This document shows positions 22,157-33,020 of a stretch of 64,000 nucleotides of DNA, one piece after another; positions within the stretch are counted from its first letter, which is position 1, and each line of letters opens with the position of its first letter. The notes under the pieces were generated by a model. The model saw nothing but the letters and a program-made list of their open reading frames with translations, was not told where the DNA came from and searched no databases. The DNA comes from Verticillium longisporum (taxonomy: Eukaryota; Ascomycota; Sordariomycetes; Glomerellales; Plectosphaerellaceae), in the NCBI GenBank assembly GCA_019188255.1, contig JAETXT010000007.1:2852001-2916000 (forward strand). Direction: 5' to 3'. The position numbers and the translations under genes are program-made.

Positions 22157-25100
22157 ACCCGGCCTGCACGCACCATCTGGTCTTTTTCTTTGTCTTGTCG
22201 ATACACCTGCCGGGACGCTCATATGATGGCCTGCCTGCATGACTATAATGACGATCTTATAATGAGAGCAAACCGGCGCTCAGTGGAGACTCTGCACCCC
22301 CAAACTGTCTTCTTTAAAGCTGTGTATTATATCCGGAGGATCACAAAGTAGAGTAGCACTGTCAGAGTCGTGCAGCATAGATGATCAACCAAGTATTTGT
22401 TTCCTAAAAAATCAGCACTTGTTTTCCTCGAGATCAGACAGACTACTGTGTGAGCAAGCGTTCCTGGCAATCCTGCCGCTACAGCAATTGTAAACACTCG
22501 GGCAGACTTGCCACTGCAATAGAGCCACGAGACACAGGTTGATCACATTGGCTTCCCTCGGACCATTCCCCTCGGACCATTCCCCTCGGACCCCCACGTC
22601 AGCAACCAAGGGCGCGCAGAGAGACCAGAAAACACCAGTCTCAGAGGCGTCCAGCCGACCAGACGCCTCCCCCTCCGCGTCACCCGTCAAAAAGGTCCGC
22701 CGCCGCCTCTTCATCGGGAGCATGTGGAACGGCCGGTGTTCTGAAACCGTCTGTTTTGACTTTTTTTAAACGCAGATCAGATGCATCGACCGCAGCCAGT
22801 TCTCTCCGTCATCTTCTTTTTCCTCCTCTCCCCCCTCATCCTCATGATCAAGGTCTGCCCAACTGCCGAAACTCAACACTGCCACGCCAGAAAGGAGGGG
22901 TTCGAATCCAAGCGCCTCCCCTCAACAAGGTCCATCACCAAGCGTGCCCGGAAAGACGTCACAGCAAGTTGGCCAGCCTGCGCCGCAAACGCACGAACCG
23001 GACCGTTCCCGTCGGGCACGCTCGACGCTTCGGAACAAGGGAGGTAAGGCCGCCGGGCAAGACACGTTCATCTCGCTTTGGTTTTTGCGTGATATAGTCA
23101 TGGCCAACTTTCGCTTCGGCCGCTCCGAGAACTTGACCCAGGTTTCGCGACGACCTGGTGGCGTTGCGTTGGGTCGCCTGGGTGTGCGGTCCCCTCCTGC
23201 GGCGTGAGGTCCAGCCCACTGCATCCCTACGCGCAGGTTGACCCCGCGTCTGGAGACGTTGTGCGGCAAATGGAAAACTTCCGGGGTGGACCTCTATATG
23301 ACGATCAATAATCGTCTCGCCAACTTACAAAGCCCAAATCCCCTGCGGCCAGTTTGGCTCACGTCACACACGTGGTGCTGATGGAGCCGATTAATAAGGC
23401 CATTGTTTGAGACCCCCTCCCACGGCAGATGCCGTTTGAGTGAGAAGAGAACGGAGAGGGGGCGTATCCTACCTCCCTCTCCCGCTTGACTTGGCGAAGG
23501 CAAGAGATCCAAGCCAAGGGCTGAGGCAACTCTCGAATAGCATCGCTAGAAGTTTGACCATGTGAAGGGGAATCATGCACCAGGGGTCCCACAGCCCCAT
23601 GAGAAATACCACCTCACCCAAAATGAAGGGCACACGCGGAGCATACCCACAGCGTTCGACAACGAGTCAGCCGCCCTGGTTGACCCCCTCCCGCGAACTT
23701 CATTTCCCATAGGTGAGGGGAAGGGAGGAGGAGTTCTGACGGTTCACCACCACCTCGTCCTTCAGCTGGTGGTGTTCATACTCACAAACTACTTGTACAT
23801 AGTTAGGGGGGAGCTGCATCGCTTGAAGGGCCTCGGGACGTGACTCGACCCTGCCAAACCCCGGGAGGTGGATTTGGATTTCTCGGAACGCCTCCTACAA
23901 GACATCCAGTGTGGCGTGGGGTATCGAATCCTGGAAGACACGATCAAACACACGTGGCTCCGCGTCTGACAGCAGCCAAGAAAGGCGTCCCTCGCGGCCA
24001 GCCTCTATTCGAGACGTCGCCCCTCCCTCCCCTCTCTTGCGCCTCCTCTTGCCCTTCGAAACTACGTTCATCCCAACAACCATGCGGCCCGGGTTTTGAT
24101 CCTCCTGCGGTTTCGTCCCAATTCTCAATATTCCGAGCCAACCATTCCTCTTAGCGACCGAATTCCGAGGCGCTGACGCCTTCTTACTCGTTACCCGTAA
24201 TTCTGCAACACGCCTGTGGTTCTCATGTCGTCATTTCCCTCTTCTTCTTCTTCTTCTTCTTCTTCTTCGTTTTCTCCTCCTCCTCCTCCTCCGCGCCGCC
24301 TTGTGTGTGTGTTCTAGACACGTCCTGACAAAGCCTTTCTTCGGGGAAAGGGTGGGGGGAGGGTCCCCTGTCAGCTGTAGGCGGGGCAAAGAAGGATGCA
24401 AGAAAGGGAAGAAGGAAGTGAGGAGGCAGAAGAAGAGAGAGACAGAAAGACAGAGATCGAGACGGAAGAACCAAGCCGAACACCAAAACAATACATCTCT
24501 CCTCTTGCTTTGACACTGCCGGCGAGGCCCCTCGCCAGGTTACTCACAGCCATGTATGTTGCTGGTGAGGACGCTGAGGAGGACCGGCCAGACAAGTCTA
24601 GAACCACCAAGCGCTTCGGAGGAGGCGTTCGAGGCTGGCTGGGTCATCCAAGGCAAAGTACGTAGGGGTTTGTTTCTCTCTCATCACAGGGCTATATGTG
24701 ACCTTCCATTTCTGCAGTTCAAACGCCGACGCGGGCGCTGTGTGATACCGTCTTGGGTGGGTAGCGCAAGATGCAGTCGAAGTAGCCCCATCAACCCCCC
24801 CTCCCCCCTCGTTCGCGCCGTCTGCCATGCCCGTTCGTCCCACGGGCCTGGGCGAGCCTGAACCACTAGGAAGGGTAGCGCAGCCGGCCGGGGGGGGGGT
24901 GTGCATCGGGCACGCTGGCTGCAGGGGAACCGCTGCAGGGGAACCCGCTGCAGTGGAAGAGTTCAAGGTCGGGTGCCAAGCGAGGAGGAGGCGAGGTATA
25001 GGGTGCTCATGCACGCCCAGGGGGCGGGGGTGATTCTTTCAGTGACCCGGGACGGTCTTGTACAAGGGGGGGGATGGATGACAGGGACGACATCTGTCTC

Positions 25101-26394
25101 TGCCTCCCCTTCTCCCCCTCCCTGGAAAAGAAGACTCCCTGGCAGCCTGGACACCCCTCCCCCCACTCCACCCTCTTGTGAGACGGGGCTAGAGACGCGC
25201 CACGACGGGCCTTGACCCGTTTCCAACGTCGCTTCGCCATTGTTGACCGTTGGAACCTCATCCAGATTGACTTTTGTTGCACCCGGAGAGAGGCGATGCC
25301 CCCAATGAGATTGACAATGAGATGGCAGGCACGAGAGGCGGCAGTCTTTGTTCGATTTTCTGCCATGTTACATTGGGGATCGGACCCCCAAATCGGTCCA
25401 TCATCCTAGGCAGGCGAGCAGCTCCCAGCGACTCCGTGTCCCTCGCATGTTGAGTCTCGAGAAACTGGCCATGGTTTGGACGTCTCCGTGGTGCCTTCAA
25501 TCATGGGATCGACCAGTCGCTCTTTTCGTTCTCTTTTCGTAGGAAAACAAAAAGAATCCAGCTACCTGCCTAGGCTTGCTAGACAGTCGGGTCAGGCCGT
25601 CGCGCATGGTTGTGACGCTCTCGCAACTCCACCGACAGACAGCCCTAGCACTGCCGATCGCTGGGGATTGACGTGATCAGCGCTTCAATGCCGCTCAAAA
25701 CCCACGAGGCGACCGGAGACTTCTTTGCTGATCGACCTGATTGAGAAACACTACCATGTCAGCCGTTCGCCCATTGGCCTGCCCCCGTTTGATGTCAAAA
25801 ACAGCGAACGGTAGGTACTCCTGCTGATCTTTTTCGTGCGGTACTGATCGATAAGAACCTGAAATATTGGTGACATTGTTTTTTTTTGTCCTTTTTTACT
25901 TTTCTTTAGGTAGCCCAAAACATGAGAGGATGCCCCAAAGGCCTCACATGTCGAGTGTGTAGCCTTTGGTACTCGACCGAGCCATCACTGTACGCAAAAT
26001 GTGTTCCCCCCCACCTTGTCTCAGCCCTCCCTGCTATGCAGTAAAACTCCAAAGTGCCGATGGGCAATGCCAGGTCAATTATGAAATACATGTTTGAAAA
26101 GGAAGAGAGATCGTCATCATGCTGACATGAGAAGAGGACGCCCATAACACCAACCAATGAGCTGAAGACGTTGTATGCAGTGTATCAAAAAAACAAATAA
26201 TGCCAAGTACCTGAGAGGCCGATGCGAATGGGTATCTGATATTCGGAGCAGAGGCTCAAAACAAAGAATCGTAGAGTAGACTGGCCGTGAAAAATCGTTG
26301 CGACGTAGGGAGCGTGGTATGAAATACAAACATGGTGCGAAGCGAAGAAAGAAAACGACTCGTTACAAGCCCTCCGAGGTGCTGCGTGGTGGCT
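22157..26394. other. 4.2-kb intergenic region, no gene supported
   Basis: I find no exon chain with family motifs on either strand. Features seen are a 14-bp repeat near 22553-22592 (CCATTCCCCTCGGA, about 2.5 copies), a (CTT)n/(CCT)n tract at 24240-24292 followed by a purine-rich stretch at 24390-24480, and a CCGCTGCAGGGGAA duplication near 24918-24950. An 88-codon ORF at 22781-23047 (+) begins with a hydrophobic stretch but has no other support. T-rich runs near 25880-25905 precede the 3' flank of the septation gene. Confidence 0.5.
24240..24292. repeat. (CTT)n-(CCT)n pyrimidine microsatellite
   Basis: About nine CTT/TTC repeats run directly into about six TCC repeats, making a polypyrimidine strand of roughly 50 nt. 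An opposite-sense purine-rich stretch follows about 100 bp downstream. Confidence 0.9.
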
Positions 26395-28446
26395 TCAGGG
26401 CTTGAAAACGGCGCTGGTTAGGAAGATTGTCTCGCCATCTGCGGAAGGTGTTTTGGCGTCTTTAAACGGGTCCGTGGGCCCGGTTGGCGTTGGTGGAGCA
26501 AGGAATGATGTATCCTCAGCTCTGCCATTCAGCATCTCGTGGCTACGAGCGCGGTGTATGTCTTTCCGCTCATCGGCCGAGAGGGGGCTGCTCGACTCCT
26601 CTCGTGAATCAGCGCTCATCTTGGCGATCTCGCTCTCCACGTCAGCAAGTAGAGCGTAGACGTCGCTGTCGGCGTATACACGAATGCTTTCCACGTCTTC
26701 GCGACGCTGCGCTGCCTCAGCATCCCCCTTGATGCTGGCCTTGCTGCCGAGTATATCTTCTTTGGCAGGATCCTCGAGAATAGTGCTCGGGACATGTGCA
26801 ACCACGCGCTGGGGCGATGGAGAGTTGCTGCCAGCGCGTGGAACAGTATTCTTAGTGGGGCTACGAGGAGGAGTCGAGATGTTGCCCACGCCAGCCGCTA
26901 CACAGCGGGCACCCATGGCTTGCTGAAGATTGTCACTCGCCGGGGTTGCAACCATGTTGGGAAGAATGGCAGCGGCAGCCACATGTTCCAGGAGCTTCTG
27001 GCGCACGCGAGCACGGCGGTTTTCGGCGTGTTCCAGCTTATTGACCCAGTCGTCGATGGAAGCATCAAGCTCGCCGAGAGCCTCTTCCTGCTTAAGCATA
27101 GAGTCGGTGCTGAATCGGGCTACGCGAGGGGAGCGCAGGTACTGGCAGATCCGTGAATGGAGATTGCGGCGACCGGCCCTCAGCGAATGGTAAGTGCGGC
27201 GCAGGTATTCAGTCCTCTCATCAAGTTGTCGGAGCTCCTGAAACGATGTTAGCAAGGATCATCCTTCAGGGGTTAGTGGCTTGGCGGTCATACCCGTGAC
27301 AATGACTCGACATCTTCTTTTCTGAGAACCTCAAATCGAGAGGCTTGACCAAAGGCCTGCTTCTGAAGAGCCAGAAGCTCTATCTGGTTTATCTGGTTCG
27401 CGGCCTCACTGGCTTTGCATCCAGAGGGCAGCACTTCGAACGCCGTTTGGTCGGTGCTACGAGTTCGTGCCGATTCAGCCCGATGAGCGGATACTGAACC
27501 ATCCTTACGATCGGTTCGCTTTCGAGGGCGGCCCCGTTCCATAATGCTGCCCGTTTCTGATTGCCCTCTGCGATGTCCCATAGGCACAGCGCGGGATTCG
27601 ATTTCTTTCTTGGGGGTGTTGTTGGAGCTGCTCGATCCAGTAAAAGCTACAGCTTCCGACGGTTTGGGCGATGCTCGCACATCGAGGAGGGGCGCTGACA
27701 CGGGAGTAGGCAGCGCAACGGCAGAATGCGTCGTTGTGGAGGACATTGGTGTTGTCAGCGAGGTGGATGCTGTCAAGGGGGTGTAGGGCGTTCGGAACAG
27801 AGGCGAGTCGTCAGTGCGAGCCGAACGCTGCACCGAGTCGGACGGCGTATTTCCCGAGCGGAGGCGGCTCAATGACAGTTGGCGCGTCAGCCCAGAAAAC
27901 ATGCCAGTGTGAGGAGGGGGATAACGAGAGGCGCGAGGTTTTCGGCGACATGGGCTGTCTCGGGGCCTCTGATGCTGATCGTTGGTAGGACAATGGTTCG
28001 GTAGTAGGCGAAAATTCTAGTTCAGCATTTTCGTCAAGAGAGTCTTGAACGCAGGCGACGGCTTCAGCCACGTGGAGCCGCCTCCAGCTGTTGCCTGGTG
28101 CACTGATGGACCTCTCATGTAGCGGCGGCCTGCCGGGAATGGTAGCTAGAAGGTTCAGTCGGTTTCTCGAAATTAAAAACATGGTCCGGTGCTTACGAGA
28201 GTCCATGGCAACTTCTTGTACGGTAGTCATGGGGCCCAGTTCGGGAACGCTCACTTTGCGTCTGCGGATGAGGTTGTGCTCCTTGATGCGGACACGAAGA
28301 CCGCCGCCGCTCGTCTTTTCCTTGTCTTTCTCTGATAGTGCGGTTTGTCCAAGTGCGTAGGCTCTGGCCTGTTCGGGGTCGAGGGCCTTGGCCACCGGGG
28401 CCGGCTGCGGCCTGCCCTTGGGGAAGAGCTGGTACTTCCGGACATC

Positions 28447-28483
<37 letters not shown>

Positions 28484-28726
28484 GTCTGCTGCATTCTCCA
28501 GACGTGAGGCTTCTGCTCGGAAGCCTGAGATGAGGTAGAGGACTGTATGCGTGAAGACTGAGTAAGTAATCCGGTCGTGGAGGGCATCGACAGGGCGACA
28601 TACCGAGTCACTAGAGGGTGTGGGAGAAGGAGGTTTGGTTATAAGGCCGGTGATCAGGTGTCCGTTTCCAGGGCCGGCAGCCCTGTCGAGGTCAGCCTCG
28701 ACCATACAGGTAGCAATGTGTGCCAT
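26395..28726 (-). CDS. Up-regulated-during-septation (Uds1 domain) protein
   Basis: The diagnostic part is the coiled-coil Uds1/septation domain. It spans the last intron: KEDVESLSR joins ELRQLDERTEYLRR and continues through AGRRNLHSRICQYLRSPR. Fungal proteins with this domain are linked to septation and conidiation; the biochemical role is unknown to me. Proposed exons are 28604-28726, 28197-28542, 28072-28145, 27294-27968 and 26395-27237, giving 686 residues. Introns 1 (28543-28603), 2 (28146-28196, 51 nt, in frame) and 4 (27238-27293) are secure. Intron 3 (27969-28071) is tentative: the frame must shift between 28.07 and 27.91 kb, and the donor GTGGCT is weak. Exon 2 carries an 11-glutamine run encoded by CAG repeats. 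The N-terminal half is low-complexity with a PTIPGRPPLHERSISAPGNSW segment. Confidence 0.8.
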
Positions 28727-30172
28727 GGCGAGGTGCTGAGGGAGAGGAGGCCAGGGGTGTCGAGCTCGTCGTGTGTGCCCGTGTAAGAGGTAGATGGTCG
28801 GCAGGCAGCTTGATCCAGGATGTTGGACCCAGTTACCAGCTAGACTGACGGGACTGGCGTAAAGGTTGAATACGTTGCCGCACTATTAGGAGAAACGGGC
28901 GGCTGAGGCTATATATGTCTCATGCAAACAGGGCCAGGATACGGTGGAAGAGGTGGAGAGCAAAAGAAGAGAAAGGTTATTAAGTGCACCGGAGCGCAGA
29001 GTACGACATTGAGCATCGGAGAGCCAAGGTGGCGGATACGTGATGATGGGCGACATGCAGAGGCTAATATGTGAGTCGTTCTCTTGACAGGGAAGACGAA
29101 AAAGACGGGGCTCCAGTAAGAGAGACTCGGCTTGGCGGATTAGGGGGGCAGGGTAGGGAGGCAAGTGACATGGGACAGGGGCGTAGAGAATGAGGACGGG
29201 CAGGAGGCAGGAAGCAGGAGGCAGGAGCCGGGGACCTAGCGAGAAGAAACAGAAGGCGCGGAAACAAAAGCGGGATGGGGTTCTGAGACGAGGTGTCTGC
29301 ACCGAGATTGACTCGAGTCGACCTCACCCCAGAGCTCAGACAGGTCTCGATGGTGATGGAGGTGATGTGCCAGGCAGGCACGTTGCTGGTGAGCGGTGGT
29401 GGGGGGGGGAAGGCAAGTGCAGGGGACTAGCTACTGGGGGGTTCTGGGTGCTACTGCCGCATGGAAGCCCCGACATGAAACCGCTTAAGCCCTGGAAGGA
29501 CCAAGCGCATTCCCCACCTGCTCTGGCGAGACCGGGGTACCAAAGGCAAGACAGGGGTCTGGCAGGTGGTCTAGACAGGGTATCGTGATCTTGGTGCTCG
29601 GGTGCCCAGCTAGAGGTACTGCTCCCGCTAGGCAAGGTAGGTAGGCATCGTGAAGTAACCTCGCGGACCCCATCTAGCCCATCTAGCCCCCCTCTCACCC
29701 ATGTGCGCTTGCACTTGTGCTTGGTAAATGAGAAAGGGTTCATGCGGCTGCTGGCTCACGCAGAAGAGGCTTGTCCTTTCCTTATCCAGATAATCAGTCC
29801 GAACGGTACTGACTAAACCCATGTTTGCGTGTGAACGATCAAGCAGGAGCAGCAGGAGCACCGGGCTTGTCTGACGCAGCCAGTTCCTCCCGCCTGTCAC
29901 GGCCGTGTCAAGGCACAACTCCCGGTCTATCATCATCACCTCCGCAGCAACCCAACATCTGTGCCAAGCTGTCATCGCCCCAGTTGCGCTTGGTCAACAG
30001 ATGCAACAATCTCTGTCGTGATGCTCCCGTCCTGTCGACGGCAGCTTGAGCAGCGCACGTCTCGAGATAGATGGATCCGTTGTCGAGGATCCCCACCGTC
30101 ACGGCACCTACCGCGCCCGAGCCTCGCAATGGACCAAATGATCAGGGACGCACTGCAACAACCATCCACCAG

Positions 30173-30173
<1 letters not shown>

Positions 30174-30205
<32 letters not shown>
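30174..30205. repeat. (CA)16 microsatellite
   Basis: An uninterrupted CA dinucleotide run of 32 bp in non-coding sequence. Confidence 0.95.
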
Positions 30206-30207
<2 letters not shown>

Positions 30208-32771
30208 GCCCCTTCGTTCACTCACACTTTACCTTCACTGCAAGACTCAACGAGGCCGCCCCCCTTGACTACTGCCGGCGATCAGCGTGCCTGACGAGGC
30301 CCCTGCACCCACCCTCCTGGTCGCTCCATGGCGATCTCTGCCCCGCGTTGCTTTCCCAACCCGTCCGTCAGCAACTCGACGCACGAAACTCGCGTTGTTT
30401 GTCTGTCAACGTCGAGCAGCCGTGTTCCGCTCTGACCCCAAGCCGGCATGTCGCTCTGCGCCTCCTCTACTCCCAGGATCAACGGTCTAACTCTCGGCTC
30501 GTCTCTGGTGTCATCCAAGACATCATGCTTGCCGTGCTATCCTGTTCGATTGGGCATGTATGCTTCTTCTTCTTTGGTACACGCTAGGTCACTGGATCTG
30601 TGCTGGCCGCTAGTTCTCGTCCGGTTCCCGTTTCGGCTGACGCTCGCCGGCAACCGCCCGCCTTGCTAAAACAACCATCTCCACAAGCCTCATACCGAGC
30701 AGACCGCCTGACCACCTCGACTCAAGGAGCTGCACCGTGCTAGATCGGCCGACCAGATTGCGTTAGAGGCCATGGGTCACGGCCATTGGAATCCGGCTCG
30801 AAGAATACACCGGTAGAGTGGAAGCGCAAGTGGTCGGCCTATGCTGTTTGCTAATGCATGAATGATCTCCTCAGCAGACCAGGCATGTCCTGGAAGCCAG
30901 GACGACCTCACGTCCATCTCTAACTTCCTAACGCCCGGCGACTCTCTACAGATTCAAGCCCTAGGAAGATTTGCATGAACACATGTGGCAGAGGCGACAA
31001 GTGAAGCGAGGAGAGGCCTGTGTACGATCCTCGAATACTTGTCCGATCTTCAGGGTGTCTCGACGCGATGGTGGTCTTGAGCCCAAGAAAGCGATTTTAC
31101 TGGCAAAGATGGAGATTCACAAGCTCGCGATTTGTGCCACGACTCGCAAGATTCTGTAAAACTCCACTGGTCGCCGCCCGGTCTCGGAGCCGGTCTTATT
31201 TGCTCGGGCGGGAGATTCTCTCTTGACTCGAGGCTAACCGTTCGCACTACTGTAGGGCACCGGGAATGCAACCCTGACGATGATGGCGACCAGCTCACAG
31301 TCAGCTCGCAATCTCCTTGACCTTCGATCGGATCCACCAACATGAGGGCGAGGTGCAACATTGCTAGCGATCTTGTATGGACGCGAGTCTCTGGACCCTG
31401 ACCGAGGTTGGTGAAATAGACTTCTGTCACTGTGAAAGTCAATACCAACATTCAGACATCAAGCATTACCCCTTTTAATCATCGGAACACCCACGCATCT
31501 ACGAGCTGTCACGGCTTCCAGCAATTTGCCCAAAATGTGCATCTGGACTCGTTGCCCTCTATCTCAATGACTAACACCGGCCGACCATCCCAGGTCGACA
31601 GACCCGCCGGATGGCCAGCTTGCTCGCGCTGGGGGGAACACCTAGATGGAGTGGGGTGGTTCCGTTTCGACTAAGTTCGGCATGCAGGCCGAAATATCCC
31701 AACCATCTACGATCAATTCTCACAAGGTGTTCCCTACAACGGGCAGCAGCTTTTGAGGTTGGCAAGAGTGATCAGGAGTCATGGCATATCTGCCCGTGGG
31801 TTCGGGGTCCGGATGACGCTCGTCATTTTACTAACATCGGTCCAGGGTGCCAGCGAACCAAAATCGTCGAAGCCGATAACGAAGTCGCAAACAGTGTCCG
31901 CTCACAAAGGCCCTGTCTCCTCACAGACCTGCAATTAGACGTCGAGGTCAATGCGCACGTCTGCTTGGAATCATCGCGCCGATTTCGAGCCAACCAACAG
32001 GTGTCTTCAGGGGTCCGGGCAGGGTCGCCAATCCTGCTGTGCCAGTGAAGCATGCAAAGGATCATGTCATGTTGGGGTATCCGACGAAGCCGACCAACAA
32101 TTCAATCTCAACAAGAGTTTCGTTGGCCGGCGTCTGCGAGGGCAGAAACATCGCCGACCAGATCGGACAAGACGCGAGGCGCCTGGGACGACGTTTCGAA
32201 ACGTTGCAGCAATCAGTGATGGGCGACGAACAAGATCTTATCCCCCGCGTCATGACCAGGGGGATCCATGGATTTCGAATGGCAACGGCGTAGAGCTCCC
32301 AAACCCAGGATTGGCCAGGAGGCCTGATCGGCCGACAAGGTCCGGCTACGTCTCCGGTTCATCCCCTTGTCCTGGTCTTCGTATGCGTGAGATGTCTCTG
32401 CACCTCATTCAGGAGGTGAATCTGAGACCGTGCTGGCCCATCATGATGTCTCAAACGCCAGGTTTCATCCCCTATATCAAGCTATTTCAGAGAGATACCA
32501 AGTAACGGCCACCTCCATAGACATCCTACCAACAACGATGATAGCTTGACCGTCAATCTCGACAGCAAGGGCTATCACGGGATGATGCCTCACGGTGTTG
32601 CATTACAACAACCACCGACAGCCAGTGTGATGTTTATCTTACGGGGAGACATTCTTTTCTTACAAGTTGTGGGACCAGAAGCACAACCCCTCAAGGAGCA
32701 CCGTCTCATTTGATGTCAATTGAAGTCTCAATGGCTTCGGGCATTTGCTCTCTCATCAATTCTAATTCCGG

Positions 32772-33020
32772 TTAGGCAAAGACGAGAGGCCTTGAAGACA
32801 ATTCTGGGACAGCTCTCAAGATGATGAACACATTCAACAGCTTATAAGTATCTTTCACAACAAGCTGCCGAGTACCAGTCAAGTGAAACACACTGCTTAA
32901 CCGAAGCTCCAGAAACTGCCCGAGACCCTGATACTCGGAAGTTTCCCGTCCCATCTTTAATGTGGTTTCCACCTGTTCGCAGGCGATCTGGCATACAGCA
33001 GAATCTGTTCTGCTCGGCAT
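32772..33020 (-). CDS. Possible small protein of unknown function
   Basis: An 82-codon ORF opens with MPSRTDSAVC and ends SSRPLVFA. Its composition is balanced and it has no low-complexity run, unlike most ORFs around it. There is no recognised domain, signal peptide or membrane segment, and no neighbour within 4 kb to suggest a role. It may be chance. I list it only because it is the most protein-like ORF in the gene-poor stretch. Confidence 0.15.
   Translation of the reverse strand: MPSRTDSAVCQIACEQVETTLKMGRETSEYQGLGQFLELRLSSVFHLTGTRQLVVKDTYKLLNVFIILRAVPELSSRPLVFA

Noticed and set aside
21435..22240. Plus- and minus-strand Arg/Ala-rich ORFs over the CFEM tail
   Set aside because: They are shadows of the GC-rich Pro/Gln-rich tail in other frames.
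22893..22925. Possible tRNA from GGTTCGAATCC
   Set aside because: The flanking bases do not pair as a T-stem and no A-box or acceptor stem is found at the right distance.
22781..23047. Small secreted protein with hydrophobic N-terminus
   Set aside because: Only the start looks signal-like. The rest is Arg/Ser/Thr-rich without a cysteine pattern, and no supporting exon is nearby.
31611..32505. Overlapping plus-strand ORFs of 145 and 184 codons
   Set aside because: They are in different frames with no motif, splice logic or hydrophobic pattern, so they are likely chance.
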